The notes under the pieces were generated by a model. The model worked only from the letters and a program-made list of their open reading frames with translations. It searched no databases and was not told the origin of the DNA. 45,679 nt of DNA from an uncultured bacterium (GTDB taxonomy: Bacteria > Vulcanimicrobiota > Xenobia > Xenobiales > Xenobiaceae). Made by a program: the position numbers and the translations under genes. The stretch covers positions 1 through 45,679 of the forward strand of contig CAKTUZ010000023.1 of the NCBI GenBank assembly GCA_934621605.1, in the 5' to 3' direction. Below, one piece after another: positions 1 through 8,068 of this stretch; the stretch's first letter is position 1, and every line of letters begins with the position of its first letter.

Positions 1-149
1 GCCATGAGGGCTTCTTCACGACCGTAAAAATTGGAAGCCAAGCGCATGCTGCCCAAATTGGAATATACTACGGAGCTAAGCAGCATAATCACTAAAACGA
101 CTGTGAGCATCGTGGTAATAAGAACTATGCCGCGCTTATTTTTTAACAT
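1..149 (-). CDS. PilX-like type IV pilus accessory protein, N-terminal fragment
   Basis: The gene runs off the left edge, so only about 49 N-terminal residues are visible. They begin MLKNKRGIVLITTMLTVV and continue as one hydrophobic helix, then a polar stretch containing YSNLGSMRLASNFYGREEAL. A short basic leader, a glycine, a long hydrophobic helix and then a conserved Asn/Arg/Glu-containing stretch is the layout of the PilX N-terminal family of minor-pilin-like proteins, which act in type IV pilus or pseudopilus assembly. The ATG at 147-149 is preceded by AAAGGAG with 8 bases between, a strong ribosome site. The rest of the gene and its partners lie outside the window. Another single-helix membrane protein is possible, but the match to PilX is good. 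Confidence 0.6.
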   Translation of the reverse strand, partial: MLKNKRGIVLITTMLTVVLVIMLLSSVVYSNLGSMRLASNFYGREEALM

Positions 150-374
150 ATACTGCTCTCCTTTATAGGATTTTATCTAATCTATACTGTCGGTTCAGAT
201 TATATTTTTAACAAAAAATTACAATTGCCCGTGCTTGTTTGATATCGCTTGTTTCTGTCCTTTATTTCTATAGGTTTACGATTGGGTTTTGCTTTTGGAG
301 CGTAGTAAACTTCGATTGGTATCATATGTTACAAAGGAGTGAGCTTTTTGAAAAAATAGCAAAATAAATAAAAA
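150..374. promoter_or_regulatory. Divergent intergenic region between the PilX-like gene and the GH13 gene
   Basis: This AT-rich stretch of 225 bases separates two divergent genes and must hold both promoters. A TATAAT box lies on the minus strand near 200-205 facing the PilX-like gene, but I see no convincing -35 box at the proper distance. No clear sigma70 pair is visible for the plus-strand gene. Confidence 0.35.
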
Positions 375-3300
375 ATGTGCTTGTTTATGCATAAAAAACT
401 TTGTACATTTGGAATAATGAATAGTGGGACTTTTTTCGTTGGCTTGGTGATTTGTTCGCTGCCTTGGATCGGTGTGTCGCAAGTTGCAGCAGCTGACGGT
501 AGTGAGAGCGCCAATGGCGGAGTTGTTTCGTCTAAGGTGGAGTCTCAGGCAAAAGTCTCAGGGTTAGGTTGTTTAGAACAAAAAATTTTCGTCACCTACA
601 TAGAAAAGAATGAGGAATTAATGAATATAAATGTAGAACGCTCTTCCGACTTATTTCGAGCCGGTTCTCTGGCACAGACTAACGGTGCTGCTGCATCTAA
701 GCAAGCCGCTCCCCAGGCGTCGTCTGTTTCGGCTGTTCCTGTAGATAGCCTCTCTTTAAATAGTACCGAAAATAAGGAAGTAACTGTTGGCGCTCCCAAG
801 AAGCAGGTTGCTCAAGTCAAAGCTGAAACTGCTGCTCAGGTAAAGGCTGAGACCGCTTCCGTGCAGCCTGAAGGTACCGATAAAAAACAAGTTCTCTTCC
901 AGTTTGACAGTCGCGGTTGTCCCCAAGTAGATCTTAGCAATATCGGTCTTAAGGGGTCTTTTAATGATCAAACTGGCCTCTATGATCAGCATTGGAACGG
1001 CGACAAGATTATCCCTATGCATGATGACGGTAAGAATGGCGACGCCGTCGCCGGAGACGGTATCTTTACCGCCGCCGTCGATCTTAAAACTGGTCAAAAT
1101 CAGCAGTTCAGCTGGGGCGTGGTAGGTGATATTACCGGCAAAGACGGTAAAGTGCAAAACGCTCAGTGGCTGGTTATGAGCGAAACTAACCCTAACTTTA
1201 ACTTAGAAGATTCCTCCGTACAAACTTACGCTCCTGTCCAAACGCATCTCTTTGGCGTTCATAAAGAAGGCGAAAATGGTGTTCGTTTTCAGACTTGGTC
1301 TCCGGAAATGGGCAAAGGCGATTTGGCCGACTATAAGCTTTATGTGGAAATAAGCAATCCTCAGACCGGCGAAGTGGAAGAACGCCTGCCTATGGAAAAA
1401 AATGAGCAAAATGGTGTTTGGACTCTCACTCAGGACGACGGTTGGAACAAACTTAAGGGTAAAACTTACCAATATGCCGCTTTAAATGAAAAAGGCGAAG
1501 TTTTGAAGAACAGCTGGGGTGGAGAAGTTCGCTATTCCGATCCTCATGCTCGTTACTTGCAAGGTGAACAGCGCGGCTTAGAGCGTATTTTTGTCGATCC
1601 AGTTATGGGCTTTGAAGTCGGTTGGTACGACGACAGCGGTAAGGGTGGCCCCAACTATGCCGACAATCCTCAGTGGGGACGTTTTACGGTCGATTCTCAT
1701 CCCAATGCTGATAGTGTACGCTTAATTTTGCGTGATGAAAATGGCAAACAGCTCAATAAACAAGAACTTTTAGATCGTTTAGGCAAACCTGAGCGTATCC
1801 CTTATGAGCAAGCTTCTCCGGCTGATAAGCACGATGTAGACGTATTGCGCAATTGGAAACTGGATCAAACTGAGCCTATTGATAAGTATTCTTGGATTAA
1901 CGGTGTTAATGAAGACGGTTCGATTGATATGAATCGTGTGGACAGTCCTGGCGCCGGTACGGCCTGGGTTACTGCTGTCAACAATTTCCCCAAACTGATT
2001 GGTATGCAATATGAATATCAAGTTGTGGAAGACGGCAAGTTGGTAGGCGATGTCAACGGAGATGGCAAGCTCAGTAATCAGGAGCGTATTGCTACTCCCT
2101 TTAACGATCCTTATACCAATGTCATTCAGCCCAAGCCTGGTTCCGCTCGCAAATCTTTAGTTCGTGAATCCAGTTTTGAGTTCCAGTATGACAACGTACC
2201 CAGACGCCAGACTAATCACAATAACTTTGTAATTTATGAAGCCCATGTCGGTTCATTTATGAGCTCTAAGGATAATGCCGTTCCGGCTACCTTTGAGGAC
2301 ATGATTAACAACCTTGACTACTTTGCCTCTTTGGGTATCGATACTATCGAACTTATGCCTACCAATGAGTTTGGAGCCAAGCGTGATTGGGGTTATACTC
2401 CCGATTATTATTATGCTGGTGCAGCCAGTTATGGCTTTGAAATGGATCGTCAGGAAGCTTTGGATCGCAAGTTGATTACCGACGATGAGCAGCCCGGCGC
2501 CAAGAGCGTCTGGATTTCAGGTACTGATGCTATGAAACTTTTTGTAGACGAAAGTCACAAGCGCGGTTTCAATGTAATGGCCGATGTAGTTTATAATCAC
2601 ACTTCCGGTAAACCCGATGCTGATGATCCCTTAGGCCGTATCGATGGAGGTAAGCGCTCTTTCTTTAACTGGTGGCAGCAGGGTGAGTCTTGCACTCCTT
2701 GGGGGGCTAAGCCAAACTTCGCCAATCAGAGTGTCAAAGATTTCTATTCTGATAACGCCGTACAGCAAGTTGCTGAGTTCGGTTTTGACGGCATTCGTTT
2801 CGACTTTACTCAGGTGTTGCACTCGACTGGTAATTCTGCCGAACAGATTGAGGGTATGAATACTTTACGCCAGATTAACCGCTCCTTGCGCTTAATTAAA
2901 CCTGATGTCTATACCGTAGCCGAAGACTTCAGCGGCAGCTGGTTAGTGGCCGCCGATCTGGATAAGTCCGAAACTCAGGGTTCCGGTCAGGGCAGTTGGG
3001 AGAAGAAAGGCATGGGCTTCAGCGGCGTATGGAACGATCGTTTCCATGACGATCTGTTGGAAATGGCCCAAGGCGTAGGCAGTGCCGATCGCTTAATGGA
3101 AGCTCTTACTTGTCATGTGGGTGTAACTGATTGGAGCCGAGCTGTTACTTATGCTCACAGTCACGATGAAGTTGGCAATACTGGCAATTGGATTCACCGC
3201 GGTGCGGCTGCTTCCAAAGATGATGAGGCTGTTAAGCAGCCCTTCCCGCGTGCTATTGCCCGCACCGCCTCGGCTATTACTTTAACTGGCCCCGGCGTAC

Positions 3301-3911
3301 CTATGCTTTTCCAAGGTGAAGAATTCTTAGCCAATAATGACTTTAAGCACGGTCTGACTTCTACTTGGGGCGCTGATATGGACTGGATTAAATTCCCTGT
3401 TACTCCAGATAAGTTGGATAATTTCGCTAAGTGTGCCGCTATGGACAATTCTTCTCGCGAGGTAGAGCGTTCTCGGATGAGCGCTGATGAGCAAAAGTTG
3501 TTCGACCGTTATTGTGAAATGAATCCTGAGCAGAGAAAACAAGCCGAAGATTTTGCCAACCAAGTTGGTCAGTTCACTTTGACTCGCGATTTGGTATCTT
3601 TGCGCCGTACTTCCTCCGCTTTCAATGCTACTGGCAATACCAGTCGCGTTTACACTCACAATGACGATAAAGTATTGGCTTGGAAGCGTGACAATGGTGG
3701 CTCTGATGAGTTTGTGGTTGTTTCCAATTTTGCTAATACCGACCGTTCCGGTTATCGCATGGAATTGCCTCCTGGCCAGTGGAAAGAAGTATTTAATACC
3801 AACGCTCGCTGCTATGGTGGCACCGGAACAGGCAATGGCAGTGCTACTGTCAGCTCCGGTAACGGAATCTTCCTTCCTGCCGGCGCAACTATCGTGTTGA
3901 AGAAGCAGTAG
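375..3911 (+). CDS. Secreted GH13-family alpha-glucan enzyme, branching-enzyme-like
   Basis: This is a large exported glycoside hydrolase family 13 protein (1178 residues). Three in-frame ATGs (375, 387, 417) precede a hydrophobic signal-like segment ending near VSQVAAA; none has a strong ribosome site, so the start is uncertain. A linker rich in Ala, Val and Lys is followed by a beta-domain with a GDAVAGDGIFT motif (about residues 180-270), as in carbohydrate-binding or E-set modules. The catalytic barrel carries all four GH13 regions: DVVYNH at 737-742, GFDGIRFDF with nucleophile D810, AED with acid/base E850, and SHDEVGN with D931. YEAHVGSF and the C-terminal YGGTGTGN resemble GlgB-type branching enzymes. 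A loop DVNGDGKLSNQE at about 559 fits a calcium-binding EF-hand or dockerin-like site. Known members act on starch or glycogen; branching versus hydrolysis cannot be decided here. It stands alone and ends at a bidirectional terminator. Confidence 0.85.
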   Translation: MCLFMHKKLCTFGIMNSGTFFVGLVICSLPWIGVSQVAAADGSESANGGVVSSKVESQAKVSGLGCLEQKIFVTYIEKNEELMNINVERSSDLFRAGSLAQTNGAAASKQAAPQASSVSAVPVDSLSLNSTENKEVTVGAPKKQVAQVKAETAAQVKAETASVQPEGTDKKQVLFQFDSRGCPQVDLSNIGLKGSFNDQTGLYDQHWNGDKIIPMHDDGKNGDAVAGDGIFTAAVDLKTGQNQQFSWGVVGDITGKDGKVQNAQWLVMSETNPNFNLEDSSVQTYAPVQTHLFGVHKEGENGVRFQTWSPEMGKGDLADYKLYVEISNPQTGEVEERLPMEKNEQNGVWTLTQDDGWNKLKGKTYQYAALNEKGEVLKNSWGGEVRYSDPHARYLQGEQRGLERIFVDPVMGFEVGWYDDSGKGGPNYADNPQWGRFTVDSHPNADSVRLILRDENGKQLNKQELLDRLGKPERIPYEQASPADKHDVDVLRNWKLDQTEPIDKYSWINGVNEDGSIDMNRVDSPGAGTAWVTAVNNFPKLIGMQYEYQVVEDGKLVGDVNGDGKLSNQERIATPFNDPYTNVIQPKPGSARKSLVRESSFEFQYDNVPRRQTNHNNFVIYEAHVGSFMSSKDNAVPATFEDMINNLDYFASLGIDTIELMPTNEFGAKRDWGYTPDYYYAGAASYGFEMDRQEALDRKLITDDEQPGAKSVWISGTDAMKLFVDESHKRGFNVMADVVYNHTSGKPDADDPLGRIDGGKRSFFNWWQQGESCTPWGAKPNFANQSVKDFYSDNAVQQVAEFGFDGIRFDFTQVLHSTGNSAEQIEGMNTLRQINRSLRLIKPDVYTVAEDFSGSWLVAADLDKSETQGSGQGSWEKKGMGFSGVWNDRFHDDLLEMAQGVGSADRLMEALTCHVGVTDWSRAVTYAHSHDEVGNTGNWIHRGAAASKDDEAVKQPFPRAIARTASAITLTGPGVPMLFQGEEFLANNDFKHGLTSTWGADMDWIKFPVTPDKLDNFAKCAAMDNSSREVERSRMSADEQKLFDRYCEMNPEQRKQAEDFANQVGQFTLTRDLVSLRRTSSAFNATGNTSRVYTHNDDKVLAWKRDNGGSDEFVVVSNFANTDRSGYRMELPPGQWKEVFNTNARCYGGTGTGNGSATVSSGNGIFLPAGATIVLKKQ

Positions 3912-3980
3912 TATACAAAAACTTTGACCGTAAGTTGGCACGACATCTTCGACTTGTCAGCTTGCGGTATTGATAATAAA

Positions 3981-4016
3981 AATAACGGTCGTTTTTATGA
4001 CGGCCGTTATTTTTTA
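3981..4016. terminator. Bidirectional rho-independent terminator
   Basis: An 11-bp stem (arms 3981-3991 and 4001-4011, one G-U pair) closes a 9-base loop. T-runs flank it on both sides, so it can end the GH13 transcript on the plus strand and the M50-nth-amidase-hydrolase transcript on the minus strand. Confidence 0.85.
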
Positions 4017-4028
4017 TCTGAAAGTAAA

Positions 4029-4655
4029 TTAGGCCCTGACGAAAGGATTATGCTTTTTCTCGTAGCCTACGCTAGTCTGGGAGCCGTGACCTGGGTAAAG
4101 AATTGTGCTATCGGGCAAGGCATAAACTTTATTTTTTATAGAGTTTATCAAGACAGCATGATCTCCATCGTGGAAGTCGGTGCGTCCTACAGAACCGTGG
4201 AAAATTGTATCGCCGCAGAAAGCGTGTTGACCACAAACTAAGACTTGGCCGCCTGGAGTATGGCCTGGAGTGTGAAGTACCTTAAATTCCAGATCCCCGG
4301 CTTTAAAAATCTGACCATCCTCTAAAGTACCATCAATTTTGGGAGTTTCGTGACAGGTTAAGCCCAACTCTAGAGCATCGCTTTGGCACCTGTTAACCGC
4401 TTTTACATCTTGACTGTGTACATAGAGAGGTATGTGCAGATCTTTTTTCAGTTGAGCGGCTCCTATGAGATGGTCGCAGTGACCATGGGTAAGTAAAATA
4501 GCTTTAATGTCTAAGCCATAAGCTTTAATAGTGTGTTCAAGTTCTTGAGCATCATCGCCGGGATCGATAATAATGCCGACATTATGATCGTCATAAACTA
4601 AATAACAATTAGTGCCAAAAGCTCCTACAACTTTGGTAATAATATTTACTGACAT
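4029..4655 (-). CDS. Metallo-beta-lactamase-fold hydrolase, glyoxalase II-like
   Basis: The protein has 208 residues, the usual length for small glyoxalase II-like (YcbL/GloB-type) hydrolases. It carries THGHCDH (H57, H59, D61, H62), the core two-metal ligand motif, followed by HTPGHTPGG, CGDTIFHGSVGRTD and YPGHG, which supply the remaining ligands. Such enzymes hydrolyse thioesters such as S-D-lactoylglutathione or related cytoplasmic compounds; the true substrate is unknown. The start ATG at 4653-4655 has an AAGGAG site 7 bases upstream. It lies 21 bases after the amidase gene and is the last gene of the minus-strand operon. Confidence 0.88.
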   Translation of the reverse strand: MSVNIITKVVGAFGTNCYLVYDDHNVGIIIDPGDDAQELEHTIKAYGLDIKAILLTHGHCDHLIGAAQLKKDLHIPLYVHSQDVKAVNRCQSDALELGLTCHETPKIDGTLEDGQIFKAGDLEFKVLHTPGHTPGGQVLVCGQHAFCGDTIFHGSVGRTDFHDGDHAVLINSIKNKVYALPDSTILYPGHGSQTSVGYEKKHNPFVRA

Positions 4656-4676
4656 ATTGGGGCTCCTTGAGCTCGG

Positions 4677-6080
4677 TTAATTAAATTTTAACTTGGGGAA
4701 AGGAGCCAACTCTTCAAAGCGTTTGGCTACTTCCAAAATGAAGCGATCACTGCCACGTGGGCCGACAATTTGTAATCCGATAGGCATTTTGTTGTCACTT
4801 AAACCGGCTGGGATAGTAATGGCAGGTTGGCCGGTTAAGTTGAATGGATAGGTGAAAGGAGTCCAGCCGAAGAGAGTGGATATTTTGCGACCATTGACAC
4901 TTTCAGGACGCTCTAATTGGCTGTCAAAAGCTTCGATAGGCATGGTAGGGGTAATCATCAGGTCGTAGCGCTCGAAGAATTTATCCATAGTGTAATAAAG
5001 CTTTGTGCGTTTTATGGAATCTTGGCTGTACATATAAGCAGGCAGTTTCATACCTTCCTCGATAATGTCGACCATTTCCGGGGTAAGCAAAGCTTTAGTC
5101 TCTTCACCTAAAGGAGCATAGCGAGAAGCATATACTGTATTCCAAATGTTCAGCTCTAAAGGCTCGGGATCTTCATCGATAGGCGGATTTTCTTCATTGA
5201 CGACATAGCCGAGCTCGGTAAATTTTTGAGCGGCTTGATTGACAATTTGAGCTACTTCGTCTCCTACGGGAGCATAATTTAAGTTGGGACTGTAAGCTAT
5301 GTGCAATTTATCAGAAGCTGATTTTGGCCAATCGTGAGGACTTATACTTAAATTGTCGTGAGAACTGACTCCGGCTAAGACTTCAAACAGAAGTGCAGCT
5401 TCATCGACGTGACGAGCTATAGGGCCAGTGTGACTTAAAGTGTAGTACAGATCGGGAATAGGGTAGCGCGGAACCATAGCAAAGCTGGGTTTAAAGCCGA
5501 CTACACCGCAGAAAGAAGCCGGAATACGAATAGAACCGGCTCCATCGGTACCTTCGGCGATGGGTACTAAGTTGGCTGCTACTGCACTGGCTGAGCCGCC
5601 GCTGGAACCGCCGGCATGACGTTCTAAGTTCCAAGGATTGAGAGTAGGGCCAAAAACTCTGTTGTTAGTAATACCTTTATAGCCAAATTCCGGCGTATTG
5701 GTTTTTCCTAAAATAATGGCTCCGGCTTGGCGAATGCGGGTAACAGAAATAGAGTCAAAATCGGGTATGTTATCTTTCAGAGTGAGAGAGCCGCAAGTTG
5801 TGCGCATACCTTTAGTATAGGAAAGATCTTTTATAGCTACTGGAACGCCGTGTAAAGGGCCTGTCGCTTCTTCGTTCTCGGCGCGGCGAGCTTGAGATAA
5901 GGCTCCTTCACTATCTAGAGTAATGAAAGCATTTACTTTAGAATTTAACTTGTCTATGCGTTCAAGGTAAGCTTGGGTAACTTCTACGGGTGATAATTTC
6001 TTTTCTTTTATAAGTTGAGCCAGTTCGGTGGCTCTGAGATCGCAAATATTCATGCTTGCATATTTTGCCAAATTGGACAT
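4677..6080 (-). CDS. Amidase-signature family amidase
   Basis: This is a 467-residue cytoplasmic amidase of the amidase-signature family, which hydrolyses amide bonds with a Ser-cisSer-Lys triad. The triad is intact: K84 in VAIKDLS, S159 in GGSSGGSASAV, and S183 in GTDGAGSIRIPA, spaced as in fatty acid amide hydrolase (75 and 24 residues apart). The second glycine of the usual GG before the nucleophile's GSIR is preceded by alanine (DGAGS), a mild variant. It is not obviously GatA, because no gatC or gatB lies nearby. The ATG at 6078-6080 has an AGGAAGAG-type site. It sits 42 bases after nth and 21 bases before the hydrolase, in one operon. The substrate is unknown. Confidence 0.88.
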   Translation of the reverse strand: MSNLAKYASMNICDLRATELAQLIKEKKLSPVEVTQAYLERIDKLNSKVNAFITLDSEGALSQARRAENEEATGPLHGVPVAIKDLSYTKGMRTTCGSLTLKDNIPDFDSISVTRIRQAGAIILGKTNTPEFGYKGITNNRVFGPTLNPWNLERHAGGSSGGSASAVAANLVPIAEGTDGAGSIRIPASFCGVVGFKPSFAMVPRYPIPDLYYTLSHTGPIARHVDEAALLFEVLAGVSSHDNLSISPHDWPKSASDKLHIAYSPNLNYAPVGDEVAQIVNQAAQKFTELGYVVNEENPPIDEDPEPLELNIWNTVYASRYAPLGEETKALLTPEMVDIIEEGMKLPAYMYSQDSIKRTKLYYTMDKFFERYDLMITPTMPIEAFDSQLERPESVNGRKISTLFGWTPFTYPFNLTGQPAITIPAGLSDNKMPIGLQIVGPRGSDRFILEVAKRFEELAPFPKLKFN

Positions 6081-6122
6081 GCTCTTCCTGCTTGGAATTT
6101 AATTATGGAGCAATTTGGGGCG

Positions 6123-6743
6123 CTAACTGAGTTGATTGCAAAATGGACATTTGGCGGAGTTATGGCTTAGAGCTTTGCAATAAGTTCGGCCGCAATCGAT
6201 AAATTGAAGGTGGCGTTTGCCCCATTCTTCGGGAGGAAAGAGTCTCTTAAGATCGGCTTCAACTTGCTGGGGAGTTTCGCCCTGAGAAAGTCCCCAACGT
6301 CTGGCCAAGCGAAAAATATGTGTGTCTACAGGAAAAGCCGGTAAATTGAAAGCTTGCAATCTCACTACCGAAGCTGTTTTATGGCCAACGCCGGAGAGAC
6401 TTTCCAGACTTTTGAAATCTTGCGGTACTTGTCCGGCGAAATTGTCTAAAAGTTGTCGGCACATAGTTTTTAAGTACTTTGCTTTATTTTTGGCTAAGCC
6501 TAAGCCGTAAATGTGACGATAAATTTCTTCTTGGTTGAGCTTGTCCATTTTCTCCGGCGTATCGGCCACAGCAAATAAGTCGGCGGTAGCTTTATTTACC
6601 CTCTCGTCAGTACATTGAGCCGACAATATAACGGCTACTAGCAAAGTGAAGGGGCTGTAAAAAACAAGGCTGGGCTTAGAATTAGGAAAAAGTTCATCTA
6701 ACTTGGCACTTACAAAAGCGGCTCTTTCTCTGGTAGTTAGCAT
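6123..6743 (-). CDS. nth: Endonuclease III, DNA glycosylase/AP lyase
   Basis: This base-excision repair enzyme removes oxidised pyrimidines and cuts at abasic sites. The 206-residue protein has the family's length. The helix-hairpin-helix LSGVGHKTASVV supplies catalytic K122, and VDTHIFRLARRWG supplies D140. The C-terminal iron-sulphur region is unusual: its cysteines are C184, C189, C199 and C202 (C-x4-C-x9-C-x2-C) instead of the classical C-x6-C-x2-C-x5-C, and the first cysteine stands where most relatives have His in HGR. The cluster may still form with shifted ligands or may be absent. The start has only a weak ribosome site. The gene is 20 bases after the M50 gene and is probably translated from the same transcript. 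Confidence 0.9.
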   Translation of the reverse strand: MLTTRERAAFVSAKLDELFPNSKPSLVFYSPFTLLVAVILSAQCTDERVNKATADLFAVADTPEKMDKLNQEEIYRHIYGLGLAKNKAKYLKTMCRQLLDNFAGQVPQDFKSLESLSGVGHKTASVVRLQAFNLPAFPVDTHIFRLARRWGLSQGETPQQVEADLKRLFPPEEWGKRHLQFIDCGRTYCKALSHNSAKCPFCNQLS

Positions 6744-6763
6744 ATGGTATTCTTTTCTGCTCT

Positions 6764-7813
6764 CTATTTTATACTGACAATTCTGAGGCCGTCATTGTCG
6801 GAAGGAGTATCTTTAGACTCCGTGGAGACGCTATCGTCACTATCGGAAATGAACTCTGCGTCGATAACTTTGCCTTCACCGGGAAAATTAGGTCGTTGAC
6901 GGTGGCGTACTGAACCTTCAGAAATTATATATTCTGGATTCTCACCCGAATTAAATTCGTCATTATAATAAGGGGCGTTGGCACCGTCGAAATTTATTTG
7001 GCTATTGGGGTTGAGCCCGCTCATACCAAGAATATGACTCATAACATTTCCCATAGTGCCTAAGCCAAGGCCGAAAAGATCAGCGATGCTAGCAGTCCCC
7101 TCTTTTACTCGGCGCATACGTTCAAACATAATCGCTTGATTGAGTTCTTGACTGCCGCTCCACCAGATAAAAATGGCAATTACAATCAGCATATGATTAT
7201 AACCGGCACCGTAGATGGCCATGACTATGGCACAAGCTCTGCCAATACTGACGGCTTTGTCGGTAGCAGTTAAGAAATCGTACTTTTTGGATAAGAAGCC
7301 GCGCAAAATACGGCCACCGTCCATGGGAAAGGCCGGAATTAAATTAAAGGTCATTAAGACGATATTGCTCCACATGAACCAATTGAGAGTAGCTGTAGTA
7401 TAAACTTGCACCACAGGTATAAAGTTGGATGCCAAATAAGGAATAAAAATAAAATTTGTAAAGAGATAGGCGGCCAGGGCCAGAACAAAATTGACAGCTG
7501 GGCCTGCTAGAGCTACTAAGACTTCTTGGCGTGGTGTTTTTGGCAAGCCTTGTAAAGTCGCTACGCCGCCAAAAGGCCACAACGTTATATCTCGGGTAGA
7601 AATGCCGAAGTGTCTGGCTGTCAGGGCGTGACCATATTCGTGCAAAGTTACTATCATAAAAATAATCAAAGTAAAAAGCACGCTTATTAAACTGGTAGCC
7701 CAATCGTTTCTGGCTCCGCGTGAGAGAAATATCCAGATTAGCAGCAGCATAAAGGTATAGTGAACATAAATATCAATACCCCACAGTTTTGCTAATTTAA
7801 ATGACCAACGCAT
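6764..7813 (-). CDS. Membrane zinc metalloprotease, M50 (site-2 protease) family
   Basis: This polytopic inner-membrane protease of 349 residues belongs to the S2P/M50 family, which cleaves substrates inside the membrane. It shows HEYGH (H58, E59, H62) in an early membrane helix and the third-ligand motif NLIPAFPMDGGR with D165. GPAVNFVLALAAY marks a further helix. The membrane core ends around residue 240; the remaining 110 residues are polar, Asn/Ser/Asp-rich and probably disordered. It has neither the CBS pair seen in some family members nor a PDZ domain. It is first in the operon with nth, the amidase and the MBL-fold hydrolase. The partner or substrate is unknown; the neighbours do not suggest a sigma-factor pathway. 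Confidence 0.87.
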   Translation of the reverse strand: MRWSFKLAKLWGIDIYVHYTFMLLLIWIFLSRGARNDWATSLISVLFTLIIFMIVTLHEYGHALTARHFGISTRDITLWPFGGVATLQGLPKTPRQEVLVALAGPAVNFVLALAAYLFTNFIFIPYLASNFIPVVQVYTTATLNWFMWSNIVLMTFNLIPAFPMDGGRILRGFLSKKYDFLTATDKAVSIGRACAIVMAIYGAGYNHMLIVIAIFIWWSGSQELNQAIMFERMRRVKEGTASIADLFGLGLGTMGNVMSHILGMSGLNPNSQINFDGANAPYYNDEFNSGENPEYIISEGSVRHRQRPNFPGEGKVIDAEFISDSDDSVSTESKDTPSDNDGLRIVSIK

Positions 7814-7940
7814 AAGTTTAGTATTTCCTATTCTTTGCTGATGCTAATTTAGTCTTAAAAGAGAGCATAAGACCTCTCTCACCATTCTAACATATAAGTA
7901 TTAGCGGTTAGTTTGCGTTATATTGGAATTGAAAGCCAAA

Positions 7941-8011
7941 TAAAAAACCTCGTCGACAGTTAAACAACTCTACAAAAAATAAAGCTGTTATCATTTGCTG
8001 TGGGCGAGGTT
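7941..8011 (-). terminator. Rho-independent terminator of the zinc-ribbon protein gene
   Basis: On the minus strand the arm AACCTCG (8005-8011) pairs with CGAGGTT (7946-7952), with four further pairs (ACAG/CTGT) inside, and is followed by a T-run. The loop is long for a terminator. Confidence 0.6.
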
Positions 8012-8068
8012 GAACTGTATAAGCAGTCAACTTAACTGGGAAAGTGTTTCTCCACCTGTAGATATCTG

